A DNA stretch of 64,000 nucleotides from Sporosarcina sp. JAI121 (GTDB lineage: Bacteria; Bacillota; Bacilli; Bacillales_A; Planococcaceae), in the NCBI RefSeq assembly GCF_013408665.1, contig NZ_JACCCL010000002.1, forward strand, positions 124,001 through 188,000, written 5' to 3'. The notes under the pieces were generated by a model. It ran no database searches, had not been told where the DNA came from, and saw only the letters and a list, made by a program, of their open reading frames with translations. A program made the translations under genes and the position numbers. This document shows positions 8,706 through 18,528 of the stretch, piece after piece; within the stretch, counting starts at the first letter, position 1, and each line of letters begins with the position of its first letter.

Positions 8706-9971
8706 ATGTTTGAAGTCGATTATGCAAAACGGCTGGACGATAAAGACGCTCTAGCTATGTACAAAGATGAATTTTACCTATTGGAAAACGCAATCTATAT
8801 GGATGGTAATTCACTTGGTTTATTATCGAAACGGGCAGAGCGCACACTATACAATCTGCTGGATTCATGGAAAACGCTAGGCATCGACGGCTGGACGGAA
8901 GGGGGTAATCCTTGGTTTTACTTATCGGAATCGGTCGGGGAGAAAATGGCGCCGCTCGTTGGAGGAGAAAAAGGCGAGGTCATTGCGACAGGATCGACAA
9001 CGACAAATCTGCATCAGCTAGCCGCGACATTTTACAAACCGTCAGGAACTAAAACAAAAATTCTTGCCGATGAACTCAATTTCCCATCAGACATCTATGC
9101 ACTACAAAGCCAGCTGGTACTGAAAGGGTATAATCCGGATGAACATCTTGTCCAGGTGAAGAGCGGTGATGGCAGGTTTCTTAATGAAGAAGATATTATA
9201 GGAGCAATGACGGATGACATCGCGCTCATCGTTCTGCCAGCCGTTTTATACAGAAGCGGTCAAGTGCTTGATATGGAAAAGCTGACGAAGGTTGCGAATG
9301 AAAAAGGGATTCCGATCGGCTTCGATTTGTGCCATTCAATCGGTGCTGTCGAACATGCACTGCATGACTGGGGAACAGATTTCGCTTTCTGGTGCACATA
9401 CAAGCATTTAAATGGGGGTCCCGGCTCTGTCGCGGGATTGTTCGTCCATGATAAACATTTCGGTGAAGCACCTGGATTAGCAGGATGGTTCGGTTCGAAA
9501 AAAGAATCGCAATTCGATATGGATCATAGGATGGATCCAGCAATGGATGCAGCAGCGTATCAAATCGGGACACCTCACGTACTCAGTTTAGCACCGGTCA
9601 TCGGTGCTCTCGAATTGTTTGAAGAGGTAGGCATTAACAAAATTCGTGAAAAGTCACTTCAGCTGACGGATTATATGTTGGCGTTAATTCAAGAAGAACT
9701 GTCCACACATGGCTTTACAATCGGCAACCCTGTAGATGAATCGCGGGGTGGTCATATCTTGCTCGAGCACGTTGAGGCGGCACGCATTTGCAAAGCGTTG
9801 AAAGAAGACGGTGTCATTCCGGACTTCCGTGCACCAAATGGAGTCAGGCTGGCGCCGGTCGCCCTATATAATTCCTTCGGGGACGTCTGGCATACCGTGC
9901 AGATACTGAAAGTGATCATGGATGAAAAACGCTACGAAAAGTTTGAAAATAAACGGGGTGTTGTCGCATGA
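8706..9971 (+). CDS. kynU: Kynureninase
   Basis: The 421-residue PLP enzyme carries kynureninase signatures: [10 protein letters not shown] near 31, [10 protein letters not shown] near 62, [12 protein letters not shown] near 94, [10 protein letters not shown] near 206 and the PLP lysine K233 in [11 protein letters not shown]. It cleaves kynurenine to anthranilate and alanine. It is the first gene of a kynU-kynB-kynA set whose ends overlap by 4 bases, so one transcript can take tryptophan to anthranilate. GGGGGAATCAGGT precedes the ATG. Confidence 0.95.
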   Translation: MFEVDYAKRLDDKDALAMYKDEFYLLENAIYMDGNSLGLLSKRAERTLYNLLDSWKTLGIDGWTEGGNPWFYLSESVGEKMAPLVGGEKGEVIATGSTTTNLHQLAATFYKPSGTKTKILADELNFPSDIYALQSQLVLKGYNPDEHLVQVKSGDGRFLNEEDIIGAMTDDIALIVLPAVLYRSGQVLDMEKLTKVANEKGIPIGFDLCHSIGAVEHALHDWGTDFAFWCTYKHLNGGPGSVAGLFVHDKHFGEAPGLAGWFGSKKESQFDMDHRMDPAMDAAAYQIGTPHVLSLAPVIGALELFEEVGINKIREKSLQLTDYMLALIQEELSTHGFTIGNPVDESRGGHILLEHVEAARICKALKEDGVIPDFRAPNGVRLAPVALYNSFGDVWHTVQILKVIMDEKRYEKFENKRGVVA

Positions 9972-10615
9972 CGGGGAAATGGGTTGATATTTCACAACCG
10001 CTTCACAACAATATCGCGGAATGGCCAGGTGACACGCCGTTTTCATATGAGGTCGCATTTACAAAAGCGGAAACAGGTTCAGTCAATATCGGGAAGTTGA
10101 CGACAAGTACGCATATGGGCACACATATCGATGCACCTTTTCATTTCGATGATAACGGCATGAAAGTGCTCGATTTGCCAATTGATTTATACATCGGACG
10201 CGCACGGGTACTCGATGTTTCAGGTAAAGAAAGTGTGGGCCGCTCTGATATAGAGGACATCGATTTTGGCGGGGCAGAACGAATATTATTGAAAACGGGC
10301 AGCCGTCCTGACGCAACTATATTCCCGCCATCCTTCACGTATTTGCGGGCGGATATTGGTCCTTTAATGAAAAAAAGAGGGGTTCGGCTCATCGGCATTG
10401 ATACCCCGTCTGTCGACCCGGAAATAAGCAAAACGGTAGAAGCGCACCATTCGCTTAATGAAAACGGCGTCATGATTTTGGAAAACATCGTCCTCAGTGA
10501 AGTGGAACCGGGTGATTATGAACTGATAGCATTGCCGCTTCCGCTTCAAGGTGGCGATGGCAGTCCTGTTCGTGCGGTATTGCGTGCAATGGAAGGGGGT
10601 CCGCACCGATCATGA
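9968..10615 (+). CDS. kynB: Kynurenine formamidase (arylformamidase)
   Basis: This 215-residue cyclase-family hydrolase has the metal-binding signature [11 protein letters not shown] (residues 49-59; H49, H52 and D54 are the expected ligands). It hydrolyses N-formylkynurenine to kynurenine and formate, linking KynA and KynU. The ATG overlaps the kynU stop by 4 bases and its own stop overlaps kynA by 4 bases, a tight translational coupling. The length and motif match bacterial KynB. Confidence 0.94.
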   Translation: MTGKWVDISQPLHNNIAEWPGDTPFSYEVAFTKAETGSVNIGKLTTSTHMGTHIDAPFHFDDNGMKVLDLPIDLYIGRARVLDVSGKESVGRSDIEDIDFGGAERILLKTGSRPDATIFPPSFTYLRADIGPLMKKRGVRLIGIDTPSVDPEISKTVEAHHSLNENGVMILENIVLSEVEPGDYELIALPLPLQGGDGSPVRAVLRAMEGGPHRS

Positions 10616-11430
10616 CTGAAAAAGGGATTCATACGGATTTCAAAGACAATATGACGTACGGCGAATATTTGAATCTCGATAAATTACTGTCGAGCCAGCA
10701 ACGCTTGTCCGGTCATCATGATGAAATGCTGTTCATCGTCATTCACCAGGTGAGTGAACTGTGGATGAAACTGATTTTGCACGAGCTCAACACGGCTATT
10801 CAATTAATTGAAAAAGACGAACTGCCGGAAGCGTTTAAAATGCTTGCACGCGTATCAAAAATTCAGACGCAAATCATTCAAGCATGGGATGTGCTGTCGA
10901 CGCTTACACCCGCTGAATATATGGAGTTTCGGGACAGTTTGGGCCGTGCTTCAGGCTTCCAATCTTATCAAAATAGACTTATTGAATTTGCGCTCGGTTA
11001 CAAACAGCCGCATATACTGAAGATTTACGAGAAAGATCCCGTACTTGCAAGTCATTTAGATGCGGCATTCCGCGCACCGGGTATTTACGACGTTGCGATA
11101 AGGGCGCTTGCGAGGGCCGGCTTTGCGATCAATCCCAAACTGCTCGACCGCGATTTTTCCATAACGTATAAAGGGGATCCATCTGTAGAGGATGCATGGC
11201 TGGAAGTATACCGCAATGTAGATGATCACTGGAACTTGTATCAGCTAGCGGAGAAGCTTGTGGATATCGAAGACAGTCATCAGCAGTGGCGCTTCCGCCA
11301 TATGAAAACCGTCGAGCGGATTATCGGTTTCAAGATGGGGACGGGCGGCTCGACGGGTGTGAATTATTTGAAGTCCGTCCTGGATCATCAATTCTTTCCG
11401 GAGCTGTGGGCTATACGGACAAAATTATAA
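10612..11430 (+). CDS. kynA: Tryptophan 2,3-dioxygenase
   Basis: The 272-residue all-helical haem enzyme opens the indole ring of tryptophan to N-formylkynurenine. It has [10 protein letters not shown] near 17, [17 protein letters not shown] with catalytic H45, RASGFQSYQ near 112, the proximal haem ligand H230 in WRFRHMKTV, and [11 protein letters not shown] near 243. The gene order UBA is the reverse of the pathway order. A strong terminator follows at once, so the operon ends here. Confidence 0.95.
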   Translation: MTEKGIHTDFKDNMTYGEYLNLDKLLSSQQRLSGHHDEMLFIVIHQVSELWMKLILHELNTAIQLIEKDELPEAFKMLARVSKIQTQIIQAWDVLSTLTPAEYMEFRDSLGRASGFQSYQNRLIEFALGYKQPHILKIYEKDPVLASHLDAAFRAPGIYDVAIRALARAGFAINPKLLDRDFSITYKGDPSVEDAWLEVYRNVDDHWNLYQLAEKLVDIEDSHQQWRFRHMKTVERIIGFKMGTGGSTGVNYLKSVLDHQFFPELWAIRTKL

Positions 11431-11435
11431 TAGGG

Positions 11436-11470
11436 AAAACCGCCAGCATGTTACTATGCTGGCGGTTTTT
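11436..11470 (+). terminator. Terminator of the kynUBA operon
   Basis: AAAACCGCCAGCAT-GTTACT-ATGCTGGCGGTTTT is a perfect 14-bp stem followed by T. Confidence 0.95.
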
Positions 11471-11651
11471 ATATTAATAATCGCAACAATAACCTCCTCA
11501 AAACAACGTCCAATATGTTTTCCTTGTCCGCATCGCAGGCAGGTATGCTGGCAATAAACCCGTCGAAATGATTGCCCATCGACAGTAGGAACTCCTCCGC
11601 GAACCGCTGTGGTTCATTGTCCCAACATGGAGACACCCAGTAGGCGAACAA
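11469..11651 (-). pseudogene. Possible C-terminal remnant of a TetR-type regulator
   Basis: A 60-residue frame with a TTG start reads WDNEPQRFAEEFLLSMGNHF and then FDGFIASIP before a leucine-rich end. The run looks like the ligand-domain tail of a TetR/AcrR regulator, but there is no DNA-binding domain upstream and a stop lies seven codons before the TTG. It ends inside the kyn terminator. I read it as a gene remnant with low confidence. From 11652 to 11875 I see nothing else I can name. Confidence 0.25.
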
Positions 11652-11875
11652 ATTGATTGTAATTATAATTTCCTATCGATGATTGCAACTTGGTCACCAA
11701 TAATCGATAGGTCTACTCAACGTTAGTTCCATAAGAAGCACCACCATCACTGAGTTGTTATAGCAGTATATTCGCTTGGGATGGGGTGTGTGTGTGCGTT
11801 TAGCGTAAACCCTTTAGGAACAATTAGTCGACGATTTGGAAGATACGTCGTATCGGTCGGTTGGCATGATTATTT

Positions 11876-13234
11876 TTAGCAAAACTCACGGATTAGTCTT
11901 GATGCTTTTGATTGGCTGATGTTGAGATCTTTCGCGACACCTCTGGAGGTGCTGTTGTTTTGAAACGACTTTCTAACCAACGTTCGCGTGACTTCGTTTA
12001 TGGCGTCGTCCAATGAATGTTGATGAATCAGCTCAGCAGTATTTTCTGCGCTATCTTTAATGACTTGCGGTAGGTCATCCACCTCGATTATGGAATTACT
12101 AGTTATGACCAATCGTTCGATTAAGTTTTCAAGTTGCCGTACGTTCCCCGGCCAAGGATAATAGAAGAGCATATTTAGACATTCCTCGGAGATTACTTTA
12201 TTCATATTGTATTTTTGATTGAAATTATATAAAAAATTGTATGTTAGTGGAACAATATCTTCCTTACGGTCAGACAAAGGCGGCATGTGGATATCAATTA
12301 CGTTCAACCGATAATATAAATCTTCTCTAAAGGTTTTATCGTTAACCATCTTCAGTAAATCCTGATTAGTGGCGGTAATAATGCGGATATCGACTGTTTT
12401 GCTTTCGTTGCTTCCAATCGGGAAAAACTGCTTATCTTGGATTACCTGAAGTACTTTGGCTTGTAAAGGTAATGCCAATTCCCCGATTTCATCCAGAAAG
12501 ATTGTCCCGTTATGGGCTGCTTCGAGCAATCCTGTTTTTCCGCCTTTAAGCGCTCCGGTAAAAGCGCCGTTAGTGTAGCCAAATAGTTCAGACTCCAATA
12601 GATCTGCGGGGATTGCGGCACAATTGACAGTTAAAAACGGACCATCTTTTCTTTTGCTTATGTTGTGTAAGTGGTGGGCGATGACCCCCTTTCCAGTTCC
12701 CGATTCGCCATGAATTAGAATTGTTGAGTCAGTAGGAGCCACCCTTTTGCAAAAATTTAATATGCCTTTGACTTTTTCGCTGTTTGTAATGATTGCATTC
12801 GCGGGACTCGTGTTAGAGGCTTCCTCCTCTTCCTCTTGGTGCTCTTTCTTCATAATCAGTCTATTAAAGCTTTGAAGTTCAGTTGCCGTGGTAACGATAT
12901 ACTCTATTTCCCCGGCCTCGTTCAGGATCGGGATGGCCCTCGTCAATAATTCGGCCCCGATATAGGTCTGCTGCCTAAGAGAAACAGGTTCTTTTCTTTT
13001 AAATACTTCAGGAACGATAGATGGATTCCAATAACCTTTTTCAAACAGTTCATCGTTTAATTTGCCTAGGACATCAGCTTTTTTAAGACCATAATGTTTT
13101 TCGCAAATTCTATTGACGTAAACAATTCGCGCATCACTGTCCAATACATAAATTTCATCTGACGAGTAATCTAAAATTTTCAACATGGATTCTAGTGTCA
13201 AATCAACACTCTTTAATACTAATTTGTCTAACAT
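11876..13234 (-). CDS. Sigma-54-dependent activator with PAS sensor (bacterial enhancer-binding protein)
   Basis: The 452 residues form an N-terminal PAS domain (about 15-120), an acidic linker (EEEEE near 134), an AAA+ domain and a C-terminal TyrR/Fis-like helix-turn-helix. Walker A is GESGTGKG (176-183), the sigma-54 contact loop GAFTGA is at 223-228, Walker B is TIFLDEIGE (D248, E249), and the PGNVRQLENL sensor motif is near 375. The protein remodels sigma-54 polymerase at -24/-12 promoters. It is divergent from the oxygenase operon, and two dyads plus a sigma-54 promoter lie between them, so it very probably controls that operon. A single PAS domain suggests a small-molecule or redox input; the ligand is unknown. 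Confidence 0.92.
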   Translation of the reverse strand: MLDKLVLKSVDLTLESMLKILDYSSDEIYVLDSDARIVYVNRICEKHYGLKKADVLGKLNDELFEKGYWNPSIVPEVFKRKEPVSLRQQTYIGAELLTRAIPILNEAGEIEYIVTTATELQSFNRLIMKKEHQEEEEEASNTSPANAIITNSEKVKGILNFCKRVAPTDSTILIHGESGTGKGVIAHHLHNISKRKDGPFLTVNCAAIPADLLESELFGYTNGAFTGALKGGKTGLLEAAHNGTIFLDEIGELALPLQAKVLQVIQDKQFFPIGSNESKTVDIRIITATNQDLLKMVNDKTFREDLYYRLNVIDIHMPPLSDRKEDIVPLTYNFLYNFNQKYNMNKVISEECLNMLFYYPWPGNVRQLENLIERLVITSNSIIEVDDLPQVIKDSAENTAELIHQHSLDDAINEVTRTLVRKSFQNNSTSRGVAKDLNISQSKASRLIREFC

Positions 13235-13260
13235 TATTCATCCCACCCTTCACTAGAATA

Positions 13261-13312
13261 TTGAGTCAATTATGAACTATTAGATTAATTTTTTGAGTTA
13301 AATTGAACTCAA
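13261..13312. promoter_or_regulatory. Two dyad enhancer sites (UAS) for the sigma-54 activator
   Basis: TTGAGTCAATTATGAACT (13261-13278) and TTGAGTTAAATTGAACTCAA (13293-13312) share the TTGAGT...GAACT pattern. They start 32 bases apart, close to three helical turns, and lie about 60-110 bases before the -24 element, the usual place for an enhancer-binding protein. Assignment to the neighbouring activator is inferred. Confidence 0.7.
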
Positions 13313-13372
13313 TTATAGCAGGGTTTTAAAAAAGTGGCGATGGAAAAGTGTGTTTTTTGGGATTTTTCTAAC

Positions 13373-13390
13373 TTGGCACGCAAGTTGCAT
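13373..13390 (+). promoter_or_regulatory. Sigma-54 (-24/-12) promoter
   Basis: TTGGCACG-CAAG-TTGCAT matches the sigma-54 consensus at every key base, with GG and GC separated by 10 bases. It lies 88 bases before the ferredoxin reductase start and points into the operon. Confidence 0.92.
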
Positions 13391-13477
13391 ATATAAATAG
13401 CAACGTGAATCTACAAGGTCTTCTTTGATTGACACGTCATCTTTTGAAGTATTGGAAATGGAGGGTGAAGTAAAAAT

Positions 13478-14512
13478 ATGAATAGAACATCTGAAGTATT
13501 TGATATTACGATTATTGGGGGCGGCCCCGTAGGGTTGTTTACAGCCTTCTATGCAGGTATGCGCCAGGCATCGGTAAAAGTCATTGAAAGTTTACCGCAA
13601 TTAGGGGGGCAATTATCCGCACTTTATCCTGAAAAGCATATTTACGATATTGCTGGATTCCCGAAAATAGGGGCGCAGGAACTCGTAGATAATTTAATAG
13701 AACAAATGAATCAGTTTGAACCGGCAATCTGTTTAGGGGAATCAGTAGAGGTTGTCGAAAAAGAAGAAGATGGTGTATTCAAGCTAACAACGAATGAAGC
13801 TATCCATTATACAAAAACGATTATCATTACTGCTGGAAACGGTGCATTCCAACCGAAAAAAATGAATATACCCGGAGAAGAACAATTCCAAAATAAGAAC
13901 TTACATTACTTTGTAAAAAATGTAAGCGAGTTCAAAGGAAGAAAAGTAGTATTGTTCGGCGGTGGCGATTCGGCTGTCGATTGGGCATTAATGCTGGAGC
14001 CTATTGCGGAGAAAGTGACCCTTGTTCACAGAAGAGATAAATTCCGGGCTCACGAACACAGTGTCGAGTTATTAAAACAATCAAATGTTGAAATTGTTAC
14101 ACCTTATGCGCCGACAGAACTTGTGGGAGCCGATCGTATCGATAAGGTGGTTATCCAGGAAACAAAGACCGGCGAATCCATCGAGCTTGAGGTAGATGAT
14201 GTACTCGTCAATTACGGGTTTGTTTCCTCTCTTGGACCCATTAAAAACTGGGAGCTTGAAATCGAGAAAAACTCCATTGTCGTGAATTCCAGAATGGAAA
14301 CAAATATTGAAGGTATTTATGCAGTCGGAGATATTTGCACGTATGACGGCAAAGTGAAATTGATTGCCACTGGTTTTGGAGAAGCGCCTATTGCAGTGAG
14401 TAATGCAAAAGTGTTTGTAGACCCGACAGCGAAACTGCAGCCGCTTCATAGTACAAGTGTAATGGGTGACAAAGAGGATGCACCCAAAAAAGAAACAGTC
14501 ACGATAGGATAA
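13478..14512 (+). CDS. Ferredoxin-NADP+ reductase, thioredoxin-reductase-like (YumC type)
   Basis: The 344-residue flavoprotein has an FAD-binding [10 protein letters not shown] near residue 11, a GGQL motif near 42, and an NADPH-binding [15 protein letters not shown] near 151. It lacks the CxxC of true thioredoxin reductases, which places it with the homodimeric YumC/FNR2 ferredoxin reductases. It is the first gene of a sigma-54 operon whose next products are a ferredoxin and a Rieske oxygenase, so its likely job is to pass NADPH electrons to the ferredoxin and on to the oxygenase. GGAGGGTGAAG precedes the ATG. Confidence 0.88.
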   Translation: MNRTSEVFDITIIGGGPVGLFTAFYAGMRQASVKVIESLPQLGGQLSALYPEKHIYDIAGFPKIGAQELVDNLIEQMNQFEPAICLGESVEVVEKEEDGVFKLTTNEAIHYTKTIIITAGNGAFQPKKMNIPGEEQFQNKNLHYFVKNVSEFKGRKVVLFGGGDSAVDWALMLEPIAEKVTLVHRRDKFRAHEHSVELLKQSNVEIVTPYAPTELVGADRIDKVVIQETKTGESIELEVDDVLVNYGFVSSLGPIKNWELEIEKNSIVVNSRMETNIEGIYAVGDICTYDGKVKLIATGFGEAPIAVSNAKVFVDPTAKLQPLHSTSVMGDKEDAPKKETVTIG

Positions 14513-14533
14513 AAAAGGATTGGAGGAGATGGT

Positions 14534-14782
14534 ATGGCCAACTTTACGATGGTCGATCAAAGTACCTGTATTGCCTGCGGTGTCTGCGGCGAACTAGCAC
14601 CTGATCTATTTAACTATACCGACGACGGTATTTCTTATGCAATTCTTGACAACAACACCGGAGTTACAGAAGTGTCCGAAGACTTGATTGAAGACTTAGA
14701 AGATGCCTTCGATAGCTGTCCAACTGATTCGATCAAGATGGCAAATACGCCTTTCAATTGTAAAAAGGACGAAGCGAGCTAA
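14534..14782 (+). CDS. Ferredoxin, single [4Fe-4S] type
   Basis: This acidic 82-residue ferredoxin has CIACGVC followed by GELAPDLF near the N-terminus and SCPTDSIK later, giving the four cluster cysteines of Bacillus-type single-cluster ferredoxins. Its place between a ferredoxin reductase and a Rieske oxygenase argues that it shuttles electrons between them. One further Cys near the C-terminus (FNCKK) is probably not a ligand. GGAGGAGATGGT precedes the ATG, and the gap to the upstream gene is 21 bases. Confidence 0.9.
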   Translation: MANFTMVDQSTCIACGVCGELAPDLFNYTDDGISYAILDNNTGVTEVSEDLIEDLEDAFDSCPTDSIKMANTPFNCKKDEAS

Positions 14783-14853
14783 AGCGATAAGCAACTTTCA
14801 TTTCATGATAGAAAATCGGGATAAAAAAATCATATAACAAGGGAGAATGAAAA

Positions 14854-15945
14854 ATGGCTTATAACAAAGTAGAAAACGCGGCGAACAGAACATTCGAGAG
14901 AACGATGACATATGACAAATACACGGATCCGAAAGTGCTTGATCAGGAAATGGATCTTATTTTCTCCAAATCATGGCAATTGGTAGGTCATGTCAGTCAA
15001 GTGGAAAAAGCGGGTGCATTCTTTACAGCTGATGTGGCAGGTGAACCTTTAATCATAATCAGAGGGACTGATGAAGTACTCCGTGCTTTTTACAATGTGT
15101 GTCCACATCGTGCAACGAAGCTTGAAAAAAGTGAGAATGGTAAAAAGAAAATTTTACAATGTATGTATCACGGATGGACGTTTAAAACAGACGGGAAATT
15201 GAATAAAGCGCCTAACTTCCAAGGTGAAGATGCGGCTTGTGTACAGGACGCTTGTCTGCGGTCAGTCCGGATGGAAGTGTTGGAGTCGTTGATTTTCGTT
15301 AACTTGGATGACAATGCTACACCTTTAATCGATTCATACGGCGATTTCTTTGATAGATTAAGTAAGTTCCCTTTCATCAGTGAGTTAAAACGAACTCATA
15401 GAAAAACACGTGTCATTAAAGCGAACTGGAAGGCATACATCGACAATTATTTGGAATGTGACCACTGTCATATCGCACACCCAACCTTCGTTGATGCACT
15501 TGACATGAATGATTATCAAATCATTACATGTGAGAATTATTCTGTTCAAGGAACAATCGTCAAAGCTGACAAGCAATATGGCGAAGTAAACTTGAATGAG
15601 GCAGAAATGCAAGGCGGTTCTTTCTTCTGGCTATGGCCGAATCTGATGTTGACAATCTATCCGGGACCTGGGAATATGGCATCCATAGAAATGATCCCAA
15701 TCGATCACGAAACATCGTTGGCGGTTTACACATATTATTTCCGCGAGGATAACTTGGAAGCGTTGAATCAAGACGAGAAGGATTTAATGGCGTTTGCGGA
15801 ACAAGTACGTGCAGAAGATATAGATCTCGTGGAACTTGAGCAAATCGGTTTCCGTTCACGCGCATTCAACAAAGGTCATTATGCTTCATCTGAACAGGCA
15901 ATTGTACAATTTCATGAAATGGTATTGGAGGCTCTCAATGAATAA
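14854..15945 (+). CDS. Rieske oxygenase alpha subunit, carnitine monooxygenase-like (CntA/YeaW type)
   Basis: The 363-residue protein has a Rieske [2Fe-2S] site (C83-P-H85 and C103-M-Y-H106) and a mononuclear iron site with H204, H209 and probably D322 in EDIDLVE. The residue bridging the two sites, three before H204, is Glu201. Most ring-hydroxylating oxygenases have Asp there; Glu is reported for carnitine monooxygenase CntA and relatives acting on quaternary amines. Together with the aldehyde and D-malate dehydrogenases downstream and a BCCT carrier, the best guess is cleavage of L-carnitine to trimethylamine and malic semialdehyde. Glycine betaine or stachydrine demethylation are alternatives. 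The stop overlaps the next gene by 8 bases. Confidence 0.88.
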   Translation: MAYNKVENAANRTFERTMTYDKYTDPKVLDQEMDLIFSKSWQLVGHVSQVEKAGAFFTADVAGEPLIIIRGTDEVLRAFYNVCPHRATKLEKSENGKKKILQCMYHGWTFKTDGKLNKAPNFQGEDAACVQDACLRSVRMEVLESLIFVNLDDNATPLIDSYGDFFDRLSKFPFISELKRTHRKTRVIKANWKAYIDNYLECDHCHIAHPTFVDALDMNDYQIITCENYSVQGTIVKADKQYGEVNLNEAEMQGGSFFWLWPNLMLTIYPGPGNMASIEMIPIDHETSLAVYTYYFREDNLEALNQDEKDLMAFAEQVRAEDIDLVELEQIGFRSRAFNKGHYASSEQAIVQFHEMVLEALNE

Positions 15946-17389
15946 TCTAGCGATTAAAACTAATGAAATGAAAAAGTACTTACTTATCAATGGGGAAAAG
16001 GTGGAAACGGAAAACTATGCACCTCTTTACTCTCCATACTCACAGGAAAAGATTGCTGACATTGCGATGGCAGATAAAGAATTAACGATAAAAGCAATAG
16101 ACGCCGCCCATGAGGCACGTCAACTAATCGGCGGCATGCCAGCCTACAAACGTGCGGAAATTCTGGAAAATGTTGTTCTATTATTAAAAGAGAGGGCAGA
16201 TGAGGCGGCAGAAATCATTTCCCTTGAATCGGCCAAGCCGCTTATGTTCGCAAAAGCGGAAGTCGCAAGAACGGTAGAAACGTATAAATTTGCAGCGGAA
16301 GAAGCGAAAAGAATTCACGGTGAAATGATTCCTTTTGACGCAGCAGTTGGTGGTGTCGGTAGAATTGGCTATACACTGAGAGAACCAATCGGTGTCATTG
16401 GTGCTATCACGCCATTTAACTTTCCGCTGAACCTAGTGGCACATAAAGTTGGGCCCGCGATTGCGGCTGGAAATACGATTGTATTAAAACCGGCATCGCA
16501 AACGCCGCTCACTGCTCTTTTCATCGCAGAACTCTTTGCGGAAGCGGGTCTTCCAGCAGGTGTTTTGAATGTAGTGACTGGTCCCGGCAGTGTAGTTGGA
16601 GAGGCAATCGTAGAAGACGACCGAGTGAGTATGATTACATTTACGGGCAGCCCTGACGTGGGCATCGGTATTAATAACAAGGCAGGATTGAAAAAAACAA
16701 CGTTAGAATTAGGTTCAAACTCAGCATTAATTATCGATAAAGATGTGGAAATTGACGGTATTATCGACCGTTGTACGATGGGTGCCTTTTCCAATCAGGG
16801 GCAAGTATGTATTTCAATGCAACGGGTATTTGTCCATGAAGAAAATTATGAAGAATTTATCACGAAATTTACAGAAGCGACAAAACAGCTGAAATTGGGT
16901 AACCCGCTTGATCCGGAAACGTATGTCTCTTCTCTAATTACGAAGGGGGAATTGGAGCGTGCCGTCAGCTGGATTGAAGAAACAAAACAAAGTAATGCAG
17001 AAATCCTAACGGGTGGTAAGGTGCGGGATAATGTTCTAGAACCGACAATTATCGCGAATGCGGATCAGTCATTGAAAGTTTCATGCCAGGAAGTTTTTGC
17101 ACCAATTGTGATTGTGAATCAAGTGAAATCACTAGAAGAAGCTGTAGAACTAGTGAATGATTCTCGCTTCGGGCTACAAGCCGGTATCTATACTAATAAC
17201 GTGAAAAATGCCTTTTACGCATCGAAAAATCTACATGTCGGCGGCGTTATCATTAATGATGTTCCGACATTCAGGGTTGACCAAATGCCGTATGGCGGCG
17301 TAAAAGATAGCGGTACGGGCCGTGAAGGTATCAAATATGCGGTAGAAGAGATGACGGAATTAAAACTGGTCGTTTGGAATCAAGGGTAA
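15938..17389 (+). CDS. NAD(P)+-dependent aldehyde dehydrogenase, candidate malic semialdehyde dehydrogenase
   Basis: From the ATG preceded by TTGGAGG this is a 483-residue class 1/2-like aldehyde dehydrogenase. It has ITPFNFPLN near 157, FTGSPDVG near 235, the general base E257 in LELGSNSA and the nucleophile C291 in GQVCISMQR. The LGSNSA sequence in place of LGGxxP is seen in several small-aldehyde dehydrogenases. In this operon the natural substrate would be the aldehyde left when the Rieske enzyme removes trimethylamine, giving malate. A longer frame upstream lies inside the Rieske gene and is not used. Substrate assignment is by context. Confidence 0.88.
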   Translation: MNNLAIKTNEMKKYLLINGEKVETENYAPLYSPYSQEKIADIAMADKELTIKAIDAAHEARQLIGGMPAYKRAEILENVVLLLKERADEAAEIISLESAKPLMFAKAEVARTVETYKFAAEEAKRIHGEMIPFDAAVGGVGRIGYTLREPIGVIGAITPFNFPLNLVAHKVGPAIAAGNTIVLKPASQTPLTALFIAELFAEAGLPAGVLNVVTGPGSVVGEAIVEDDRVSMITFTGSPDVGIGINNKAGLKKTTLELGSNSALIIDKDVEIDGIIDRCTMGAFSNQGQVCISMQRVFVHEENYEEFITKFTEATKQLKLGNPLDPETYVSSLITKGELERAVSWIEETKQSNAEILTGGKVRDNVLEPTIIANADQSLKVSCQEVFAPIVIVNQVKSLEEAVELVNDSRFGLQAGIYTNNVKNAFYASKNLHVGGVIINDVPTFRVDQMPYGGVKDSGTGREGIKYAVEEMTELKLVVWNQG

Positions 17390-17400
17390 AGGAGATTGTG

Positions 17401-18483
17401 ATGAAAACATATAAAATTGCAGTTATAGCCGGTGACGGAATTGGTCCAGAAGTAATCGATGAAGGAATCAAGGTATTAAATAAGGTTGCTGCTCTTGACG
17501 GAAACTTCCACTTTGATTTCACACATTTTCCATGGGGCTGTGAGTATTACACGAAGCATGGAAAAATGATGGCTGACGATGGTATAGAGCAGTTGAAAGA
17601 GTTTGACGCAATCTATTTGGGAGCTGTTGGTTTTCCAGGGGTTCCCGATCATATCTCCTTATGGGACCTGCTATTAATCATCCGTAAGGAATTCGATCAG
17701 TATGTCAATATTCGTCCGATCAAGCTTTTAAAGGGTGCCCATTGCCCGTTGGCTGATGTTAAGCGCGAAGACATCGACATGTTATTTATCCGTGAAAATA
17801 CCGAAGGTGAATATTCAGGCGCAGGGGACTGGTTATTCAAAGGGAAAGAAAACGAAGTTGTGCTGCAAAACGGAGTATTTTCCCGAAAAGGAACGGAACG
17901 AATTATTCGCTACGCATTTGAAACGGCTAAAAAAGAAGGACGTAGCCTGACAAGTATCAGCAAAGCGAATGCATTAAATTATTCGATGGTTTTCTGGGAT
18001 CAAGTATTCGAAGAAGTGAGTGCGGATTATCCGGAAGTGGAAACAGCGTCTTATCTTGTTGATGCGGCAGCAATGCTGATGATTACGGATCCTAAGCGAT
18101 TTGAAGTTGTCGTTACATCCAATTTGTTTGGGGATATCCTGACAGATGTAGGGGCGGCTCTAGCCGGAGGAATCGGACTTGCTGCGGGAGCGAACGTGAA
18201 CCCTAAAAGAGAGTTCCCATCAATGTTTGAACCTGTCCATGGTTCAGCGCCGGATATTGCCGGCCAGGGAATCGGGAATCCACTTGCGTCGATTTGGTCG
18301 GCGAGTCAAATGCTCGACTATTTCGGTTACGAGCAATATGGTAAACTTGTTGTAGACGCTATCGAACAACTCTTAGTAGAGGGTGCTACACTGACACCTG
18401 ATATGAAAGGGACGGCTTCTACATCTGAAGTGGGAGATCGACTCGTTGGTATTATGACTAGCTCAATAACTGCGAACGTATGA
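17401..18483 (+). CDS. Tartrate / D-malate dehydrogenase (decarboxylating) family, DmlA-like
   Basis: The 360 residues belong to the isocitrate/isopropylmalate dehydrogenase family: AGDGIGPEV near 10, RENTEGEYSG near 136, a metal-binding DAAAMLM segment near 223, LFGDILTD near 243 and EPVHGSAPDIAG near 280. Length and N-terminus match E. coli DmlA (361 residues), which oxidises and decarboxylates D-malate to pyruvate and CO2. L-carnitine cleavage would give the D (R) form of malate, so this enzyme fits as the last step. AAAGGAGAT lies 5-12 bases before the chosen ATG. Tartrate dehydrogenase activity is possible, and it is not a leucine-cluster leuB by context. Confidence 0.87.
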   Translation: MKTYKIAVIAGDGIGPEVIDEGIKVLNKVAALDGNFHFDFTHFPWGCEYYTKHGKMMADDGIEQLKEFDAIYLGAVGFPGVPDHISLWDLLLIIRKEFDQYVNIRPIKLLKGAHCPLADVKREDIDMLFIRENTEGEYSGAGDWLFKGKENEVVLQNGVFSRKGTERIIRYAFETAKKEGRSLTSISKANALNYSMVFWDQVFEEVSADYPEVETASYLVDAAAMLMITDPKRFEVVVTSNLFGDILTDVGAALAGGIGLAAGANVNPKREFPSMFEPVHGSAPDIAGQGIGNPLASIWSASQMLDYFGYEQYGKLVVDAIEQLLVEGATLTPDMKGTASTSEVGDRLVGIMTSSITANV

Positions 18484-18485
18484 GT

Positions 18486-18528
18486 AAAGTCTGTCGGTGT
18501 TATATACATAACACCGATAGACTTTTTA
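18486..18528 (+). terminator. Terminator between the catabolic operon and the BCCT gene
   Basis: AAAGTCTGTCGGTGTTAT and its partner ATAACACCGATAGACTTT form a long stem followed by T. The BCCT gene downstream therefore depends on partial readthrough or its own promoter. Confidence 0.9.
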
